Shown here: in pieces, positions 24,067 through 35,200 of the stretch
How positions within the stretch are numbered: position 1 is the first letter of the stretch
Layout: every line of letters begins with the position of its first letter
NCBI GenBank assembly: GCA_017642425.1
Contig: JAGCPB010000006.1
Coordinates: 1 to 62,371 of the forward strand
Source of the DNA: Bacteroidaceae bacterium
GTDB lineage: Bacteria > Bacteroidota > Bacteroidia > Bacteroidales > Bacteroidaceae
Direction: 5' to 3'
DNA length: 62,371 nt
Notes under the pieces: generated by a model
What the model saw: the letters and a program-made list of their open reading frames with translations, nothing else
Told to the model about the DNA's origin: nothing
The model's database searches: none
Translations under genes and position numbers: made by a program

Positions 24067-26712
24067 TTACTTTAATTGGTTATTCAGTATTTTCTTGCCG
24101 TTTATTATGATGATGCCTTTATAGTCATCGCCTACAATTGAACCGCCCAGATTGTAGCGTGTACCATTGGCGCTCCTGTCATCGGGCAGTATATAGCTTA
24201 CATCATCCGAAACAAGAGTCAGTTCAATCCTGTCAATGTTGCAGTATGCCCCGTCTATTGTCACGCGCAGTATCTGGAGTCCGGCATCAAGATAGCCCAG
24301 GTCACCTGTCACTGACTGATAGTTGCTCCAGCTGTTGTCACCTGTCTGCGGAATATTGACCTTGCAGATATTGTTTACGCCGTTGTCCACTACACCAATC
24401 CGGAATCCGCTGTTTGAAACGCCCGAACTTGCTACCACAGAATACCTGTAATTACCTGCGGTCAGTACATTTACGGTATATTCAAGCCACTCGCCATCGG
24501 CGGTATTGCCAATCACTATTCCGCCGTTGCGGGCCTTAAGGTCTACGCCACCATTGTCCGTACGATAGTTTGCATCGCCCTCATCATCAGAGTCGGAATC
24601 GTGGAAAGCCACTCCTTCACCACCCTTGTCAAAGTCCTCTATCTGGATTGTTCCGGGAATCTCTATCGGAGTGCCGCTGAACGGCTCACTCACCTTAAGG
24701 CTGTATGTAATTATGTCCGATTGTCCGCCGTCAACGTCTGTGGCTACGGCCTGGAAAGTATAATTTCCTATTTTGGTTGGCTTGAATACATACTCATAAG
24801 GCGCCTGAGTGAAAACCCGGAGCAGTGTGGTACCCTGATACAGCTTTACGTTGGCAATTGAAACCTCATCATCATTGACATCCACTTTTATTGTAGTGCT
24901 TCCGTTCACTACGACAGGCTCGGAACTTACGCTCAGCTTTATATTCTCATTGTAATCAATCCTATTCAGGACTATCCTGTCAATGTTGCAGCTGCTGCCG
25001 GTAATGTTCAGGCGTATTACCTGTGTGCCCTCATCAAGACTGGCTTTCAAACGTCCGGTAACGGTGGTGTAAGTACCCCAATCGTTGCTTCCGGTCTGGG
25101 GCACTGATATTGTCCCTGTCAGGTCCGTAAGGTTATCATTATCATTTAGTGAAAGGCTGAAAGATGAGCCTGTAGTGCCCGATGAAACGTATGCCGTGTA
25201 TGTATATACTCCAGCCTCCTTTACATTCACCGTATATTCAAGCCATTCGCCGCTTGATGTATAGCCGATGGCATAACCGCCGTTACCGGTCACGATATCC
25301 ACTCCGGTACCGTCAGAACGGTAACTGCTTCCGTCACCTTCGGCAGTGTTGTCAGAATCATAAAATGATATGCCGGGGGCGCCTTCATCAAAGTCTTCGG
25401 CCTGGATGGTACCCGGAAGATTGATAGTCTTGTGTGGCTTACGGGGGTTATAGGCTGTAAAACCTGACAGACGTTCGTACGTTTCACCGTCATCGGTATA
25501 TACCACGGCCTTGAGGTTGTACTTACCGGTGGTTTCCGGTAAATACTCTGTCTCATATGGAGCATCGGTCATTGTGGCTATGAGCTCATCATTTACATAC
25601 AACTCTATGTAGTCAATGGTCTTGGTCCTCATGCTTGCCCTAACAGCGATTGGAACCTGTTCACCCTTGTTTACGATTATGGAAGCAGGTTTTACATAGA
25701 CCGATGCCTCCTTCTTCATTCCGGGGAACGGGCTCTTGGCATTCGTGGCGGCATCTGAAGCCATATACTCCTTCAGCCAAGTCATTGCAGGACGTTCAAC
25801 CCCATCCTTGTACAAGCCGGAATGATCCACCCATGTGGCTCCATATACATAACCCCAGATAGTTACTCCAGCGCAATAGTCTGCCTCCCACATGAGAGGG
25901 AATATGCTTTCATATTGTGCTTTCTGCTGATCATCATCTTCAACGTTGACATCCAGCTCTGTGATGTACATAGGCATCTTCAAAGCATTCTGAATCTTGT
26001 TCATAGCCGACTGCAGGTTGCTTTTGCTTATGTTGTCCACATCATGTGACTGGCATCCGTATGCATCTATCGGTGCGCCTGCATCGCGCAATGTGCGTAC
26101 CAGGTCTATGTAGGCATCGGTGTCATGTTGGAACGTATTGTAGTCATTGTATATGAGGATGGCGTTGGGCCAGCGCTCATGGGCCATCTCAAACGCCTTG
26201 ATAAGCCAGTCATAACCTGTTTTGCCGCCACCGCCCAAAGATTCTTTCATAAGCGGATTACCCTGCTGGTGCATGCCTACGGCCTCGTTCACCACATCAA
26301 TCATGGGCAGGTCAGGATAATGGGCCTTTACGGCATCAAACCATTTCACTATGGCGTTGTAACGGTCATTGACTGACATACTGCTGCTGAACCAGCTAGG
26401 ATATTGTGCACCCCAAATCAGAGCATGGAACTTATAAGTAAAATTATGGTTTTTGGCATAGTTGAACGGAGTGTCACTGCCCCAGTTATATCTGCCCTGT
26501 GTTCCCTCTACCGAACCCCACTTGGACTCATTCTCAGGGGTAATCTGATTCCAGAGCGTGTAGTATGACGGCACCCCGCCTCCAGCATCAACAGAATACC
26601 TTGTCGTGATGTTGCCAAGAAACTTGTTTGGGTTCTTTGACAGCTGAGCCTCAGCATTAAAAGAGATGAGACACAGAATTCCCGAAAGGATAATGGAGTA
26701 TAATTTCCTCAT
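24067..26712 (-). CDS. GH10 endo-xylanase with two CBM6 modules
   Basis: An 881-residue secreted glycoside hydrolase. In order: signal peptide (1-23, ending AEAQ); GH10 barrel (about 30-320) with acid/base Glu143 in VVNEAV and nucleophile Glu252 in YITELDV; Ig-like domain (about 335-422); CBM6 (434-584); Ig-like (590-675); CBM6 (684-833); and a C-terminal RYNLGGSIVGDDYKG stretch resembling the end modules of exported Bacteroidota proteins. It should hydrolyse xylan, with the CBM6 modules binding it. The start at 26712 is chosen because a canonical promoter (TSS near 26738) lies inside the longer frame and the signal peptide begins here. It is downstream of the ABC/RND genes on the same strand. 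Confidence 0.93.
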   Translation of the reverse strand: MRKLYSIILSGILCLISFNAEAQLSKNPNKFLGNITTRYSVDAGGGVPSYYTLWNQITPENESKWGSVEGTQGRYNWGSDTPFNYAKNHNFTYKFHALIWGAQYPSWFSSSMSVNDRYNAIVKWFDAVKAHYPDLPMIDVVNEAVGMHQQGNPLMKESLGGGGKTGYDWLIKAFEMAHERWPNAILIYNDYNTFQHDTDAYIDLVRTLRDAGAPIDAYGCQSHDVDNISKSNLQSAMNKIQNALKMPMYITELDVNVEDDDQQKAQYESIFPLMWEADYCAGVTIWGYVYGATWVDHSGLYKDGVERPAMTWLKEYMASDAATNAKSPFPGMKKEASVYVKPASIIVNKGEQVPIAVRASMRTKTIDYIELYVNDELIATMTDAPYETEYLPETTGKYNLKAVVYTDDGETYERLSGFTAYNPRKPHKTINLPGTIQAEDFDEGAPGISFYDSDNTAEGDGSSYRSDGTGVDIVTGNGGYAIGYTSSGEWLEYTVNVKEAGVYTYTAYVSSGTTGSSFSLSLNDNDNLTDLTGTISVPQTGSNDWGTYTTVTGRLKASLDEGTQVIRLNITGSSCNIDRIVLNRIDYNENIKLSVSSEPVVVNGSTTIKVDVNDDEVSIANVKLYQGTTLLRVFTQAPYEYVFKPTKIGNYTFQAVATDVDGGQSDIITYSLKVSEPFSGTPIEIPGTIQIEDFDKGGEGVAFHDSDSDDEGDANYRTDNGGVDLKARNGGIVIGNTADGEWLEYTVNVLTAGNYRYSVVASSGVSNSGFRIGVVDNGVNNICKVNIPQTGDNSWSNYQSVTGDLGYLDAGLQILRVTIDGAYCNIDRIELTLVSDDVSYILPDDRSANGTRYNLGGSIVGDDYKGIIIINGKKILNNQLK

Positions 26713-26744
26713 ATTCAAAGAATAATTACTCATGAACATTACTG

Positions 26745-26775
26745 CAAAAATAGCAATAATCGGGAAAGTTTCAAA
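26745..26775 (-). promoter_or_regulatory. Canonical promoter of the xylanase-pepD unit
   Basis: On the minus strand TTTG (26775-26772), exactly 19 nt, then TATTTTTG (26752-26745). This is the best Bacteroides-type promoter in the window, with a predicted start near 26738 and a leader of about 26 nt. It separates the xylanase and pepD from the transporter genes upstream, at least in part. Confidence 0.75.
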
Positions 26776-26804
26776 AAAAAGGGACACAGATAGAAGGTAT
26801 TGTA

Positions 26805-27521
26805 TTACCCCAGGAACTTACCCCTATTCTGAAGCCCCAGCAAGCCCGACATCAAGAAGACAATTGCGGCCACAATCATCATGATGCGGTTCTTTAGCAG
26901 GATTACGCTCCAGATGGCGGCGTTGATATTCTCGGGTTCCTCATAAGGATTTATCGTTACATCCCAGACCTTGTTCTCCACCAGCGGGAGATTACCCAAT
27001 ACCAGCGCAAGTATCACCGTGAGTACGGAGAGTACGGCTGCAGCGTTACCGTTGCGTATGAGCGTGGAGTACAGGAACGCCAGGTTTCCGAACAGTATTA
27101 CCGGGAGCATAAGGTTCAGCGCCATTGAGAAAGGCTGTACCGGATAGAGCAGGATTCTGGCCAGGAAGGCATAAACCACAAGTATGAGATACACCTCCAC
27201 ATATATCATCACCAGACGGAACAGCCAAACCTTGTACATGTAGTTGGGAATGCCGAACAGCAGCTCCAGGATGCGGTGGTCGGCATCATTCTGGATTCCG
27301 AAACATGACGGGTAGAATACAAGCAGGATACCGGGTATGATAAGCTGGCCGTAAACCATCTCATGACTCAACTCCGTACCTCTGGATGCGGCGGCAAACA
27401 TCAGGAAGAAGAACAGGGCCAGGCCCACCAGCAGGAACCATATGAACTTGCCGGAGAATATTATCCTCATATTGTAGCCGCACAACCGTGCGAATGATTT
27501 AAAAGTCTGTGTTACTGACAT
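26805..27521 (-). CDS. ABC-2 type permease, small
   Basis: A 238-residue membrane protein with six predicted helices (about 24-44, 57-76, 104-126, 132-150, 160-176 and 213-230) and the layout of ABC-2/NatB-type permeases. It has no ATPase domain. The gene follows the RND-ABC fusion by 15 bases, and the fusion carries an ATPase with no attached ABC-2 permease, so the two are likely partners. The substrate is unknown. A run of T follows the gene without a convincing hairpin before the xylanase promoter. Confidence 0.75.
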   Translation of the reverse strand: MSVTQTFKSFARLCGYNMRIIFSGKFIWFLLVGLALFFFLMFAAASRGTELSHEMVYGQLIIPGILLVFYPSCFGIQNDADHRILELLFGIPNYMYKVWLFRLVMIYVEVYLILVVYAFLARILLYPVQPFSMALNLMLPVILFGNLAFLYSTLIRNGNAAAVLSVLTVILALVLGNLPLVENKVWDVTINPYEEPENINAAIWSVILLKNRIMMIVAAIVFLMSGLLGLQNRGKFLG

Positions 27522-27536
27522 CGGGTCAACTTCATT

Positions 27537-30500
27537 TTAAAGGTTCTTTAATAGACACAGATATGCATCCTCAAGGTTGGGCTCAGCAAGCTCGGCATCG
27601 GGCCACGGGCATGTGGGCGATATATAACGCACCTTGATCTTGTCACCGTCCTGGATGTGGTTGGCAATGAGTTTCTCGTCAAGCTCACCCAGACGTGATG
27701 CCTCAATGTCAAACAGCCATACCTTGTCCTTGGCCAGCTTAACCATATCATTGGGCTCTCCAAAGTACTTGAGTGAACCTCTCTCTATCACCACAACCTG
27801 GTTGCACGAACTGGCTATATCCTCAATGATATGCGTTGAGAATATCACTATACGGTCACGGCTCAGTTCAACCAGTAGGTTACGGAAACGGATACGCTCA
27901 CGGGGGTCAAGACCTGCGGTAGGCTCATCGACCACAAGTATGCGCGGCAGGTTAAGCAGTATAAGCGCAATACCTATACGCTGTTTCATACCGCCAGAGA
28001 ACGATCCTATCTCAGCGTTGCGCTGCTCATACATGTGGACTGACTTGAGCACATAATCCAGTCTCTCATTGCGCACCTTCTCATCGGTAATACCCTTAAG
28101 GATAGCCTGATAATTAAGGAAATCCCATGCGCTCATGGACTCGTACATACCGAACTCCTGAGGCAGGAATCCGATAAGGCTCTGCAGCTCCTCCCTGTAC
28201 TTGAGGGTATCCATACCGTTGATGAACACCGTTCCGTAGCTCTGGCGCAATATACCGGTCACTATACGCATGAACGTGGACTTACCCGCTCCGTTGGGGC
28301 CCAGGAGTCCGAACATACCGCTGTGTATCTCGAACGATACGCCGCGCAATGCCTTGAACGGTTTCTTACGCTTGCCGATGATAGGAATACTCTTTACAAA
28401 AACAAACCATGCATGGCGCAGTTTGGCTGTCTCACCCTCCAGACGCTCCACGTTTATGTTGTTTTCATACAGGTATAACGATGTCTTGTTGATGCAGAGT
28501 CCAAGCAGCCAGACAATGGCAATGAACACCATGAATCCCTTGCTCTCTATGCGGGTATTCAGGAACATCATTGCACATATCGGCAGAGCCCAGTAGAGTA
28601 TCTTCCTTATGATTAAGACTGCTTTTGCCCCACTCTTGAACTTGTAAGCAATATACTCAAGTATTGCCTTCAGGATATTGTTTATGCCAGCCAGTGTAAT
28701 GATTGTCATAAGCAAGATCCATCCCTGCTTCTCAAAATACCATCCGGCCAGATAGGCTGTATAGCCGAACACCACCACCTGCCATATCAGGCTCACAAAA
28801 TCCTTTGCGTGATGGAAAGTGCGCGAAAGACCCAAACGGCGGCGAATATTCAGTCCGCTTCGCCACTGGCGCAGGAACAGGCTGTACCAGTCATACACCT
28901 TGACCAGGTTACGAACCTCAATCACAATAGGCTCGTCAGGGCTTACTATATCCTTGCGGGCAATCCTTACGGAGCTCTTTATGAAATAGGTCACTCCCGG
29001 AATCAAAACCGCCAGCACGATAATGTAAAGAAGCATCATGAATATTCCACGTACGCTTGACAGGATCACTGCCACACCAACAATAAACAATATCGCATGC
29101 AGGATATGGGTGTAACGGCCCAGTCCCTTGTACCATGCTCTCATATTCTCAAATGATATGTAGAGCGTAGGTATGAGCAGCAATGTAAGTATGGCCGAGA
29201 AGGTCAGACCGCCAATCACAGTCAGCGCGAACGGAGCACCTATGGCACCCGCATATTCATTGTCACCCATAGCCATGGGGATAAGCGTGACAATGGTAGT
29301 GATTGTGGTTATGCAGATAGGTCTCAGGCGGGAATATCCGCTGGTCATGATAGCCCTCATACGGCCGTATCCCCTGCGCCGCAGGGTCGATGAATAGTCA
29401 ATAAGTATGATACCATTGTTGACCACTATACCAAGCAGTATCAGGAATCCCGTCAGTGTATTGGCATTCATCAGGTTATTGCCCGACAGCAGCAGTGCCA
29501 GCAATGAGCCTATGGCTGCCAGCGGTATTGAAAACAGCAGCACCACAGGTGTGGTGAGTGACTCGAATGCCGATGCCAGTATCATGAATATGAGTATGAT
29601 CGATGCCAGTATCAGGAACTTGAACTCACTGGTGGAGTCATCACCGCGCTGCACCTCCAGTGCCAGTCCGGACGGAAGGTTGTAATTGGCAATGATATCA
29701 TCAATCTGGTCATGATAATCATCCAGCACATCCTTGGGCAGGTCCTCGCTCTGTGATATGGCGTAGGTCACGTTCACGCGGCGGTCGCGGTTTACACGAC
29801 GTACCTCGGACGGTCCACGGCTAAGGCGGATATTAGCCAGTTGCTGAAGCTCATGGACTCCGCCGTTGGCATCGGTCACGGTAAGGCGACGAAGGTCATC
29901 GAGTGTCTTTTCCCAAGCCCTCATCTCCTCCTCTTCCTCGGTAAGGTCATCCATTATGACAATGTCATATTCATCGGTACCCACCTTGAAGCTGGCTCCT
30001 GAATTTGTAGAGCGGTTCATTGAATTCAGGGCCGATGTTATGGCCTGGTTGGTGATATTGTACGATGCCATGGCCACAGGGTCAAAGGTGAGCTGCACCT
30101 CACGGCGGCCACCGGGATTGTCAACACGGACATCACGCACAAACTCCAACTGCTCCAGATAGTACCTTAGATTGTTGGATACTATGCGCATGGTCTCGGT
30201 ATCAGAACCCTTGACAACAATCCTCTCAGTATTGTCACCCACGCCCAGCACACTCATGAACCGTGTAAGAGAACTCAGGCCCGATGCGTTCTGGTTTCCG
30301 CGGGCATAACCCGGAGTCACGCGGACGTCAATCTCATTCTCAAGGGCAAGCTCATCACTGAGTTGTTCCACAAGCTGGCTTATGGTTGGACCTCCCTTCT
30401 TGTTATATCCTTCCTGGAGTGTTACGGTAATTGACGCCTGCTCCTCCTGAATACGGCTTATCACATCCTTCTTGAATGCCAGACTGTCCAGGCGTCCCTC

Positions 30501-32246
30501 GAGCGTAGCCGTTGCCTCGTCAGTATCATCAAGCGTGCTGCCTGTAGGCATGGTGATGTTCACATTGATCCTGTCACTCTCAACCTGACGGTTCTGACCG
30601 GTGTTACGGGACAGGGCGAATATGAATGCTATCACCAGAACGGCCACCGCCGTACCAACAGTAGGTCCGGGCTTGCGCAGACAGGTCTTGAGCAGTGTTG
30701 AATACATCTGCAGCGGGCGGTCATGGATGGACATCTTCTTGAAAAAGACACTGTTGGCACCGCCTCCGCGCTCCATCATGGCAGCCGTTGCCATAGGGAT
30801 GAACGTGACAGCTACCAGAAGTGAGAATACCAGCGTGGATATAATTGAAAATCCAATATTACGGCCCAGAAGCTTTATCATAGGCTCATCCGAGAACACG
30901 AACGGCAGGAACACCGTTATGGTGGTAAGCGTGGATGCTATAAGGGCCTTGCGCACCTCCTTTACGCCCTGCAGGGCCGCCAATCGCGGCGGCATGCCCA
31001 TCGAAGCCAGACGGTAAATGTTTTCAAGCACCACTATACTGCTGTCCAGCAACATACCTATGGCCAACGCCATACCTATAAGGGTAAGGGTGTTGATGGA
31101 TATATCGGCAGCGTAGAATATGTTGAACGCAGACAGGATGGATACGGGAATAGAGAGCGCGATAAAGAACACAAGACTTATGTTGCGCAGGAAGAACCAC
31201 AGAACCAGTACAGCCAGAATACCGCCAATCAAGGCCAGTCTGACTATCTGTGATATGTTGTTGCTTATCTGGTCGGCCGAATTTGACTGCACTACAAGCT
31301 GAAGGTCCTGGGCGGCAACCTCACGGTTCACTTCATCAATACGCTTCAGGGTTCTCTTGGAGAGGTCAAGCAGGTTCTCACCGGCACCGTTTACCAATGA
31401 AACCGATATGGCATCCATTCCGTTCACACGGCTGATGGTGGTCTCCTCCTTGTAGTCAAAGAAAACTGTGGCAACGTTTTTAAGATAGACCGGTCCGTTG
31501 GCAACCACCAGATTCTCCACCTGCGACACGTCATCATAGTTTGCATCCAGCTGCACGTAGTACTTCTTGTCGGGCTCACTTATAAAGCCCAGGAATGTAC
31601 GCTCCTGATTATACTGGCTCAATGCTTGGCTTATCTGTGAGTTGGATATGTGCAAAGCCTGCATGGCCTCCGGATTAGAGCGTATCTCGATTGACTTGAC
31701 ACGGCCTCCGTACACAGTGACTCCTGCTATGCCGTCTATGCTCTCCAGACGCGGCACCACATCCTTGTCCACGATGGCTCTCAAGCGGTCAACACCGCCC
31801 GATCCGCGCACCTGCAATGACATGAACTGGTTGCTTATGCCGTTTATGTTGGCCTGCTGGACATTGACAGAGACATCGGTCGGGAAATCACCCCGGATGG
31901 AACTGATCTTCTCCTGCAGCTTGACCGTGGTCATCTTAAGGTTGGTGCCTCTCTTGAAGTCAACCCTTATGGAGCCCTGTCTTCCGGACACAGTAGATTC
32001 CATGTTTTCCACGCCACCGACTGCGCTTATGGCTCCCTCAAGCGGTATAACCACCTGCTGCTCCATGTAAGCCGGAGTAAGGTCACTCCGTGACGACGCA
32101 TTTATATACAGCTGGGGCAGTTCCGTATTGGGCAACAGCTCAACCGGCAACTGTTTATATGAGAAATAGCCCAGCAGCGTCAACGCCACCAGAAGCATGC
32201 TTATTGTTACCCTGCGGTCAATAAATGACTTGGATTTTACACTCAT
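27537..32246 (-). CDS. RND efflux pump fused to an ABC ATPase
   Basis: A 1569-residue fusion. Residues 1-1044 form a full HAE-type RND pump. It starts MSVKSKSFIDRRVTISML, TM4 has GMLLDSSIVVLENI, and TM10 has LGIVVNNGIILID, with two periplasmic porter regions between. Residues 1047-1092 hold two extra hydrophobic helices. The strand IEVRNLVKVY (1109-1118) looks like the first strand of an ABC nucleotide-binding domain. About 180 residues with four more hydrophobic segments (near 1149-1171, 1175-1195, 1210-1229, 1236-1252) follow, and then the rest of the ATPase: FKALRGVSFEI, Walker A GPNGAGKST (1316-1324), signature FSGGM (about 1417), Walker B VVDEP and switch His in STHI. All ATPase motifs are intact. 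It overlaps the preceding RND gene by four bases. The fusion is read directly; the mechanism is unknown. Confidence 0.93.
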   Translation of the reverse strand: MSVKSKSFIDRRVTISMLLVALTLLGYFSYKQLPVELLPNTELPQLYINASSRSDLTPAYMEQQVVIPLEGAISAVGGVENMESTVSGRQGSIRVDFKRGTNLKMTTVKLQEKISSIRGDFPTDVSVNVQQANINGISNQFMSLQVRGSGGVDRLRAIVDKDVVPRLESIDGIAGVTVYGGRVKSIEIRSNPEAMQALHISNSQISQALSQYNQERTFLGFISEPDKKYYVQLDANYDDVSQVENLVVANGPVYLKNVATVFFDYKEETTISRVNGMDAISVSLVNGAGENLLDLSKRTLKRIDEVNREVAAQDLQLVVQSNSADQISNNISQIVRLALIGGILAVLVLWFFLRNISLVFFIALSIPVSILSAFNIFYAADISINTLTLIGMALAIGMLLDSSIVVLENIYRLASMGMPPRLAALQGVKEVRKALIASTLTTITVFLPFVFSDEPMIKLLGRNIGFSIISTLVFSLLVAVTFIPMATAAMMERGGGANSVFFKKMSIHDRPLQMYSTLLKTCLRKPGPTVGTAVAVLVIAFIFALSRNTGQNRQVESDRINVNITMPTGSTLDDTDEATATLEGRLDSLAFKKDVISRIQEEQASITVTLQEGYNKKGGPTISQLVEQLSDELALENEIDVRVTPGYARGNQNASGLSSLTRFMSVLGVGDNTERIVVKGSDTETMRIVSNNLRYYLEQLEFVRDVRVDNPGGRREVQLTFDPVAMASYNITNQAITSALNSMNRSTNSGASFKVGTDEYDIVIMDDLTEEEEEMRAWEKTLDDLRRLTVTDANGGVHELQQLANIRLSRGPSEVRRVNRDRRVNVTYAISQSEDLPKDVLDDYHDQIDDIIANYNLPSGLALEVQRGDDSTSEFKFLILASIILIFMILASAFESLTTPVVLLFSIPLAAIGSLLALLLSGNNLMNANTLTGFLILLGIVVNNGIILIDYSSTLRRRGYGRMRAIMTSGYSRLRPICITTITTIVTLIPMAMGDNEYAGAIGAPFALTVIGGLTFSAILTLLLIPTLYISFENMRAWYKGLGRYTHILHAILFIVGVAVILSSVRGIFMMLLYIIVLAVLIPGVTYFIKSSVRIARKDIVSPDEPIVIEVRNLVKVYDWYSLFLRQWRSGLNIRRRLGLSRTFHHAKDFVSLIWQVVVFGYTAYLAGWYFEKQGWILLMTIITLAGINNILKAILEYIAYKFKSGAKAVLIIRKILYWALPICAMMFLNTRIESKGFMVFIAIVWLLGLCINKTSLYLYENNINVERLEGETAKLRHAWFVFVKSIPIIGKRKKPFKALRGVSFEIHSGMFGLLGPNGAGKSTFMRIVTGILRQSYGTVFINGMDTLKYREELQSLIGFLPQEFGMYESMSAWDFLNYQAILKGITDEKVRNERLDYVLKSVHMYEQRNAEIGSFSGGMKQRIGIALILLNLPRILVVDEPTAGLDPRERIRFRNLLVELSRDRIVIFSTHIIEDIASSCNQVVVIERGSLKYFGEPNDMVKLAKDKVWLFDIEASRLGELDEKLIANHIQDGDKIKVRYISPTCPWPDAELAEPNLEDAYLCLLKNL

Positions 32247-35200
32247 TTTCCGGTGATTCTTATTTTGGCGCTTTCAAACACATAATAAACACACGGTATC
32301 ACCACAAGACTGAGCAGGGTTGAAGTGACCAGACCGCCTATCACGGCAATTGCCATGGGCGAACTCAGTGATGCCCCCTCTCCTATTCCCAATGCCATAG
32401 GCACAAGTGCCAGGATTGTGGTAAGACTGGTCATAAGAATGGGTCGGATACGCTGTTGGCCTGCCTCTGCAATTGCGTCGGTAAGGCTCAGGCCTGATTC
32501 CTTGAGCTGTCCTATGCGGTCCACCAGAATGATGGAGTTGTTGACCGCTATACCGGCCAGCATCACCATACCTATGATACCCATTATATTGACCGTAATG
32601 CCTGTTGCAAGGAACATCAGCACAGCTCCTACCAGAGCCAGAGGAATGGTCAGCAAGATGGTGAACGGATGCAGCAGTGATTCAAACTGCGATGCCATGA
32701 CCATATAGACCAGCACGATTGACAGCAGCAGTGCCAGCAGCAGACTGTTCATGGATTCGGCACGGCGCTCCTCCTCGCCGGTTACGGTTATGGAGTAGTT
32801 CTGCGGCAGCTCAATGCCAGAGACTGCATCCCTAACCCTCTGCGCGGCCTTATCCAGCGATGTAGACTCGTCTATATCGGCAGTGACGCGGGTCACGCGG
32901 TTCTGATTGAGACGGTAAATCTCCTTGGGAGCGGTACTCTCGCTTATCTGAGCCAGTTCTATAAGGCGGAAATCCTTCTGGCCCGATGTTATTACCATAG
33001 TGTTCAGATCAGACAATGACACTCCCGGAACCTTGATGCTGATATCTCTCATATCGCCCTTATAGTCCATCTGTCCGGCTTCACGTCCGGCCAGGTGCTG
33101 CTGTATCTGGGTGATTATGGTGGATACGTTTATGTTGTTCATACCGGCCAGGGCGCGGTCAACGGTAATGATGATCTCCGGAGCACCGCCGGCCAGCGAA
33201 CTCTCTACATTGTACAGGCAGTCAATGGAATCAACAGCGGCTTTAACCTGATCCGTAAGTGCGGCCAGAAGGTCCAGGTCCTCACCCTTTATCTCCACAA
33301 CCAGCGGAGCATCCTCGGTTCCCATCATGGAGTTCAGGGAGTTTTCATCCTGGGTGAATGAGAGTTCCATACCCTCAACACCGTCAATATAAGCCGACAG
33401 GACCTCGGTAAGGTAATCAGGGGTAACTGCCGATGCCTTGGAGAGCTGGATCTTCAGGGTAGCCGTATTCTCTCCCTCAAAGTCCAGGTTCTGGGCTGAT
33501 GCACCCGGGCCCACATGAGTGTAGATGACGCATTCGGGATCCTCGGCCAGGTCATACACCAGATTCTCAAGACTCTCAAGCGTGGATGAAGTACGCTCCA
33601 GACTGGTGCCTTCGGCCATACGGACCTTTACGTTGATAGTATTGGCATCGGTCTTAGGCATAAACTCCGTACCCACATACGGCAGCAGGAACACAGTACC
33701 GGCTACCAGGATAACGGACAACAGGATTACCAGCCAGCGCCAACCTACCAGTTTCTTAAGGAATGAGCTGTAGCCCTTAATATTAACTGAACTGAAGTTC
33801 TTGAGAGGTACTGCTTTCTTGCGTGAGAAAATGCGCTCATACAGTGTAGGTATGACCAGTATAGCCACAAAAAGTGATGACAACAGTGAGAACGTTACCG
33901 TCCATGCCTCATCCTTGAAAAGTTCGCCTGTAGCGCCGTGCAGATATACAATAGGCAGGAACACCACGATTGTGGTTAGAGTTGAAGCCGATACGGCACC
34001 GCCCACCTCGGACGTTCCGGTAATGGCGGCATCTCGCACGGAGAGGCCCCGCTCCTGATTCCTGAATATGCTCTCAATAACCACAATGGCATTATCCACC
34101 AGCATACCCGCACCCAACGCAAGTCCTCCAAGCGTAAGTATGTTAATTGTCAACCCGCTGAAGAACATAAGGTTGAAAGTGGCGATAATGGAAACCGGTA
34201 TTGATACGGCCACGATAAGGGTGGTCCCCAACCTGCGCAGGAACACGAACAGTACTATCACAGCCAGCAATACGCCCAGCAGTGCACTGTTCTTGACCTC
34301 GCCTATGGAGTTGTTTATGAAAGTTGCCTGGTCACTTATAACGATAAACTCATATCCCGGCAATGATTTCCTGATTTTTTCCAGGCTTGTCTTTATTCCC
34401 TCAACCGCCTTGACGGTGTTGTAGTCCATCTCCTTGAATACCGATATACCTATGCTGCGGTTGCCGTTCACCCTTACTATGTTCTCAGGGTCACGGTTCT
34501 CAAAGTGGATGGTAGCCACGTCACGCAGGTATATCGGTGCCATGCTGGCCGATTCAAACTCGCCCAGACGCGTTCCCTGCTGCGTAGCTTCGGTGTTTTT
34601 GTATCCAACGATGATATTGCCGAATGCCATCTCATCAGTAAGCGTATTGGATCCGGTTACAAGATACTGGAAACCCTGTTCCGATATCCTTCCGCCCGAT
34701 ACCCTCTGGTTGCTCTCCTGAATACGTGATGAAATGTTGTCTACGGTTATCCCGAAAGCCTGCAGCTTATAGGGATCGGCTTCAATTACCAGATTGGTGA
34801 ACTCATCTCCTGCAAGAGAGACATCGGCCACGCCCTCAACCCTCATAAGTTCATTGCACACGTATGAGTCTGCCACCTTGCGCAGCTCGGCCATGTCTGT
34901 GATATCAGGATTTGAGAAACCCACTATCATTATAGGGGCTGTGGTGGGGTCTTTCTGTGATATCCTAAGGTCCGTTACGCGGCTGTCCTGAGAGAAACTG
35001 CTCATAGCCTTCTCCAGGTCCAGGAACGCCTCGTCCATATTCTTGCGCCATGCATACTCAACGGTAATACGGGCTGTTCCCACCTTTACCACCGATGACA
35101 CATTGCGCACGTCACTCTGACGGGCAATCTGAGACTCCATGCTGCGCACGAACTGTTTCTCAATCTCTTCTGGCGGACGCTCGCCAGCATCTATCTCGAC

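Noticed and set aside
26753-26804. A T-run behind the small ABC-2 permease as an intrinsic terminator
   Set aside because: The stem before it is only about four pairs, and the T-run is better explained as part of the -33 element of the xylanase promoter.
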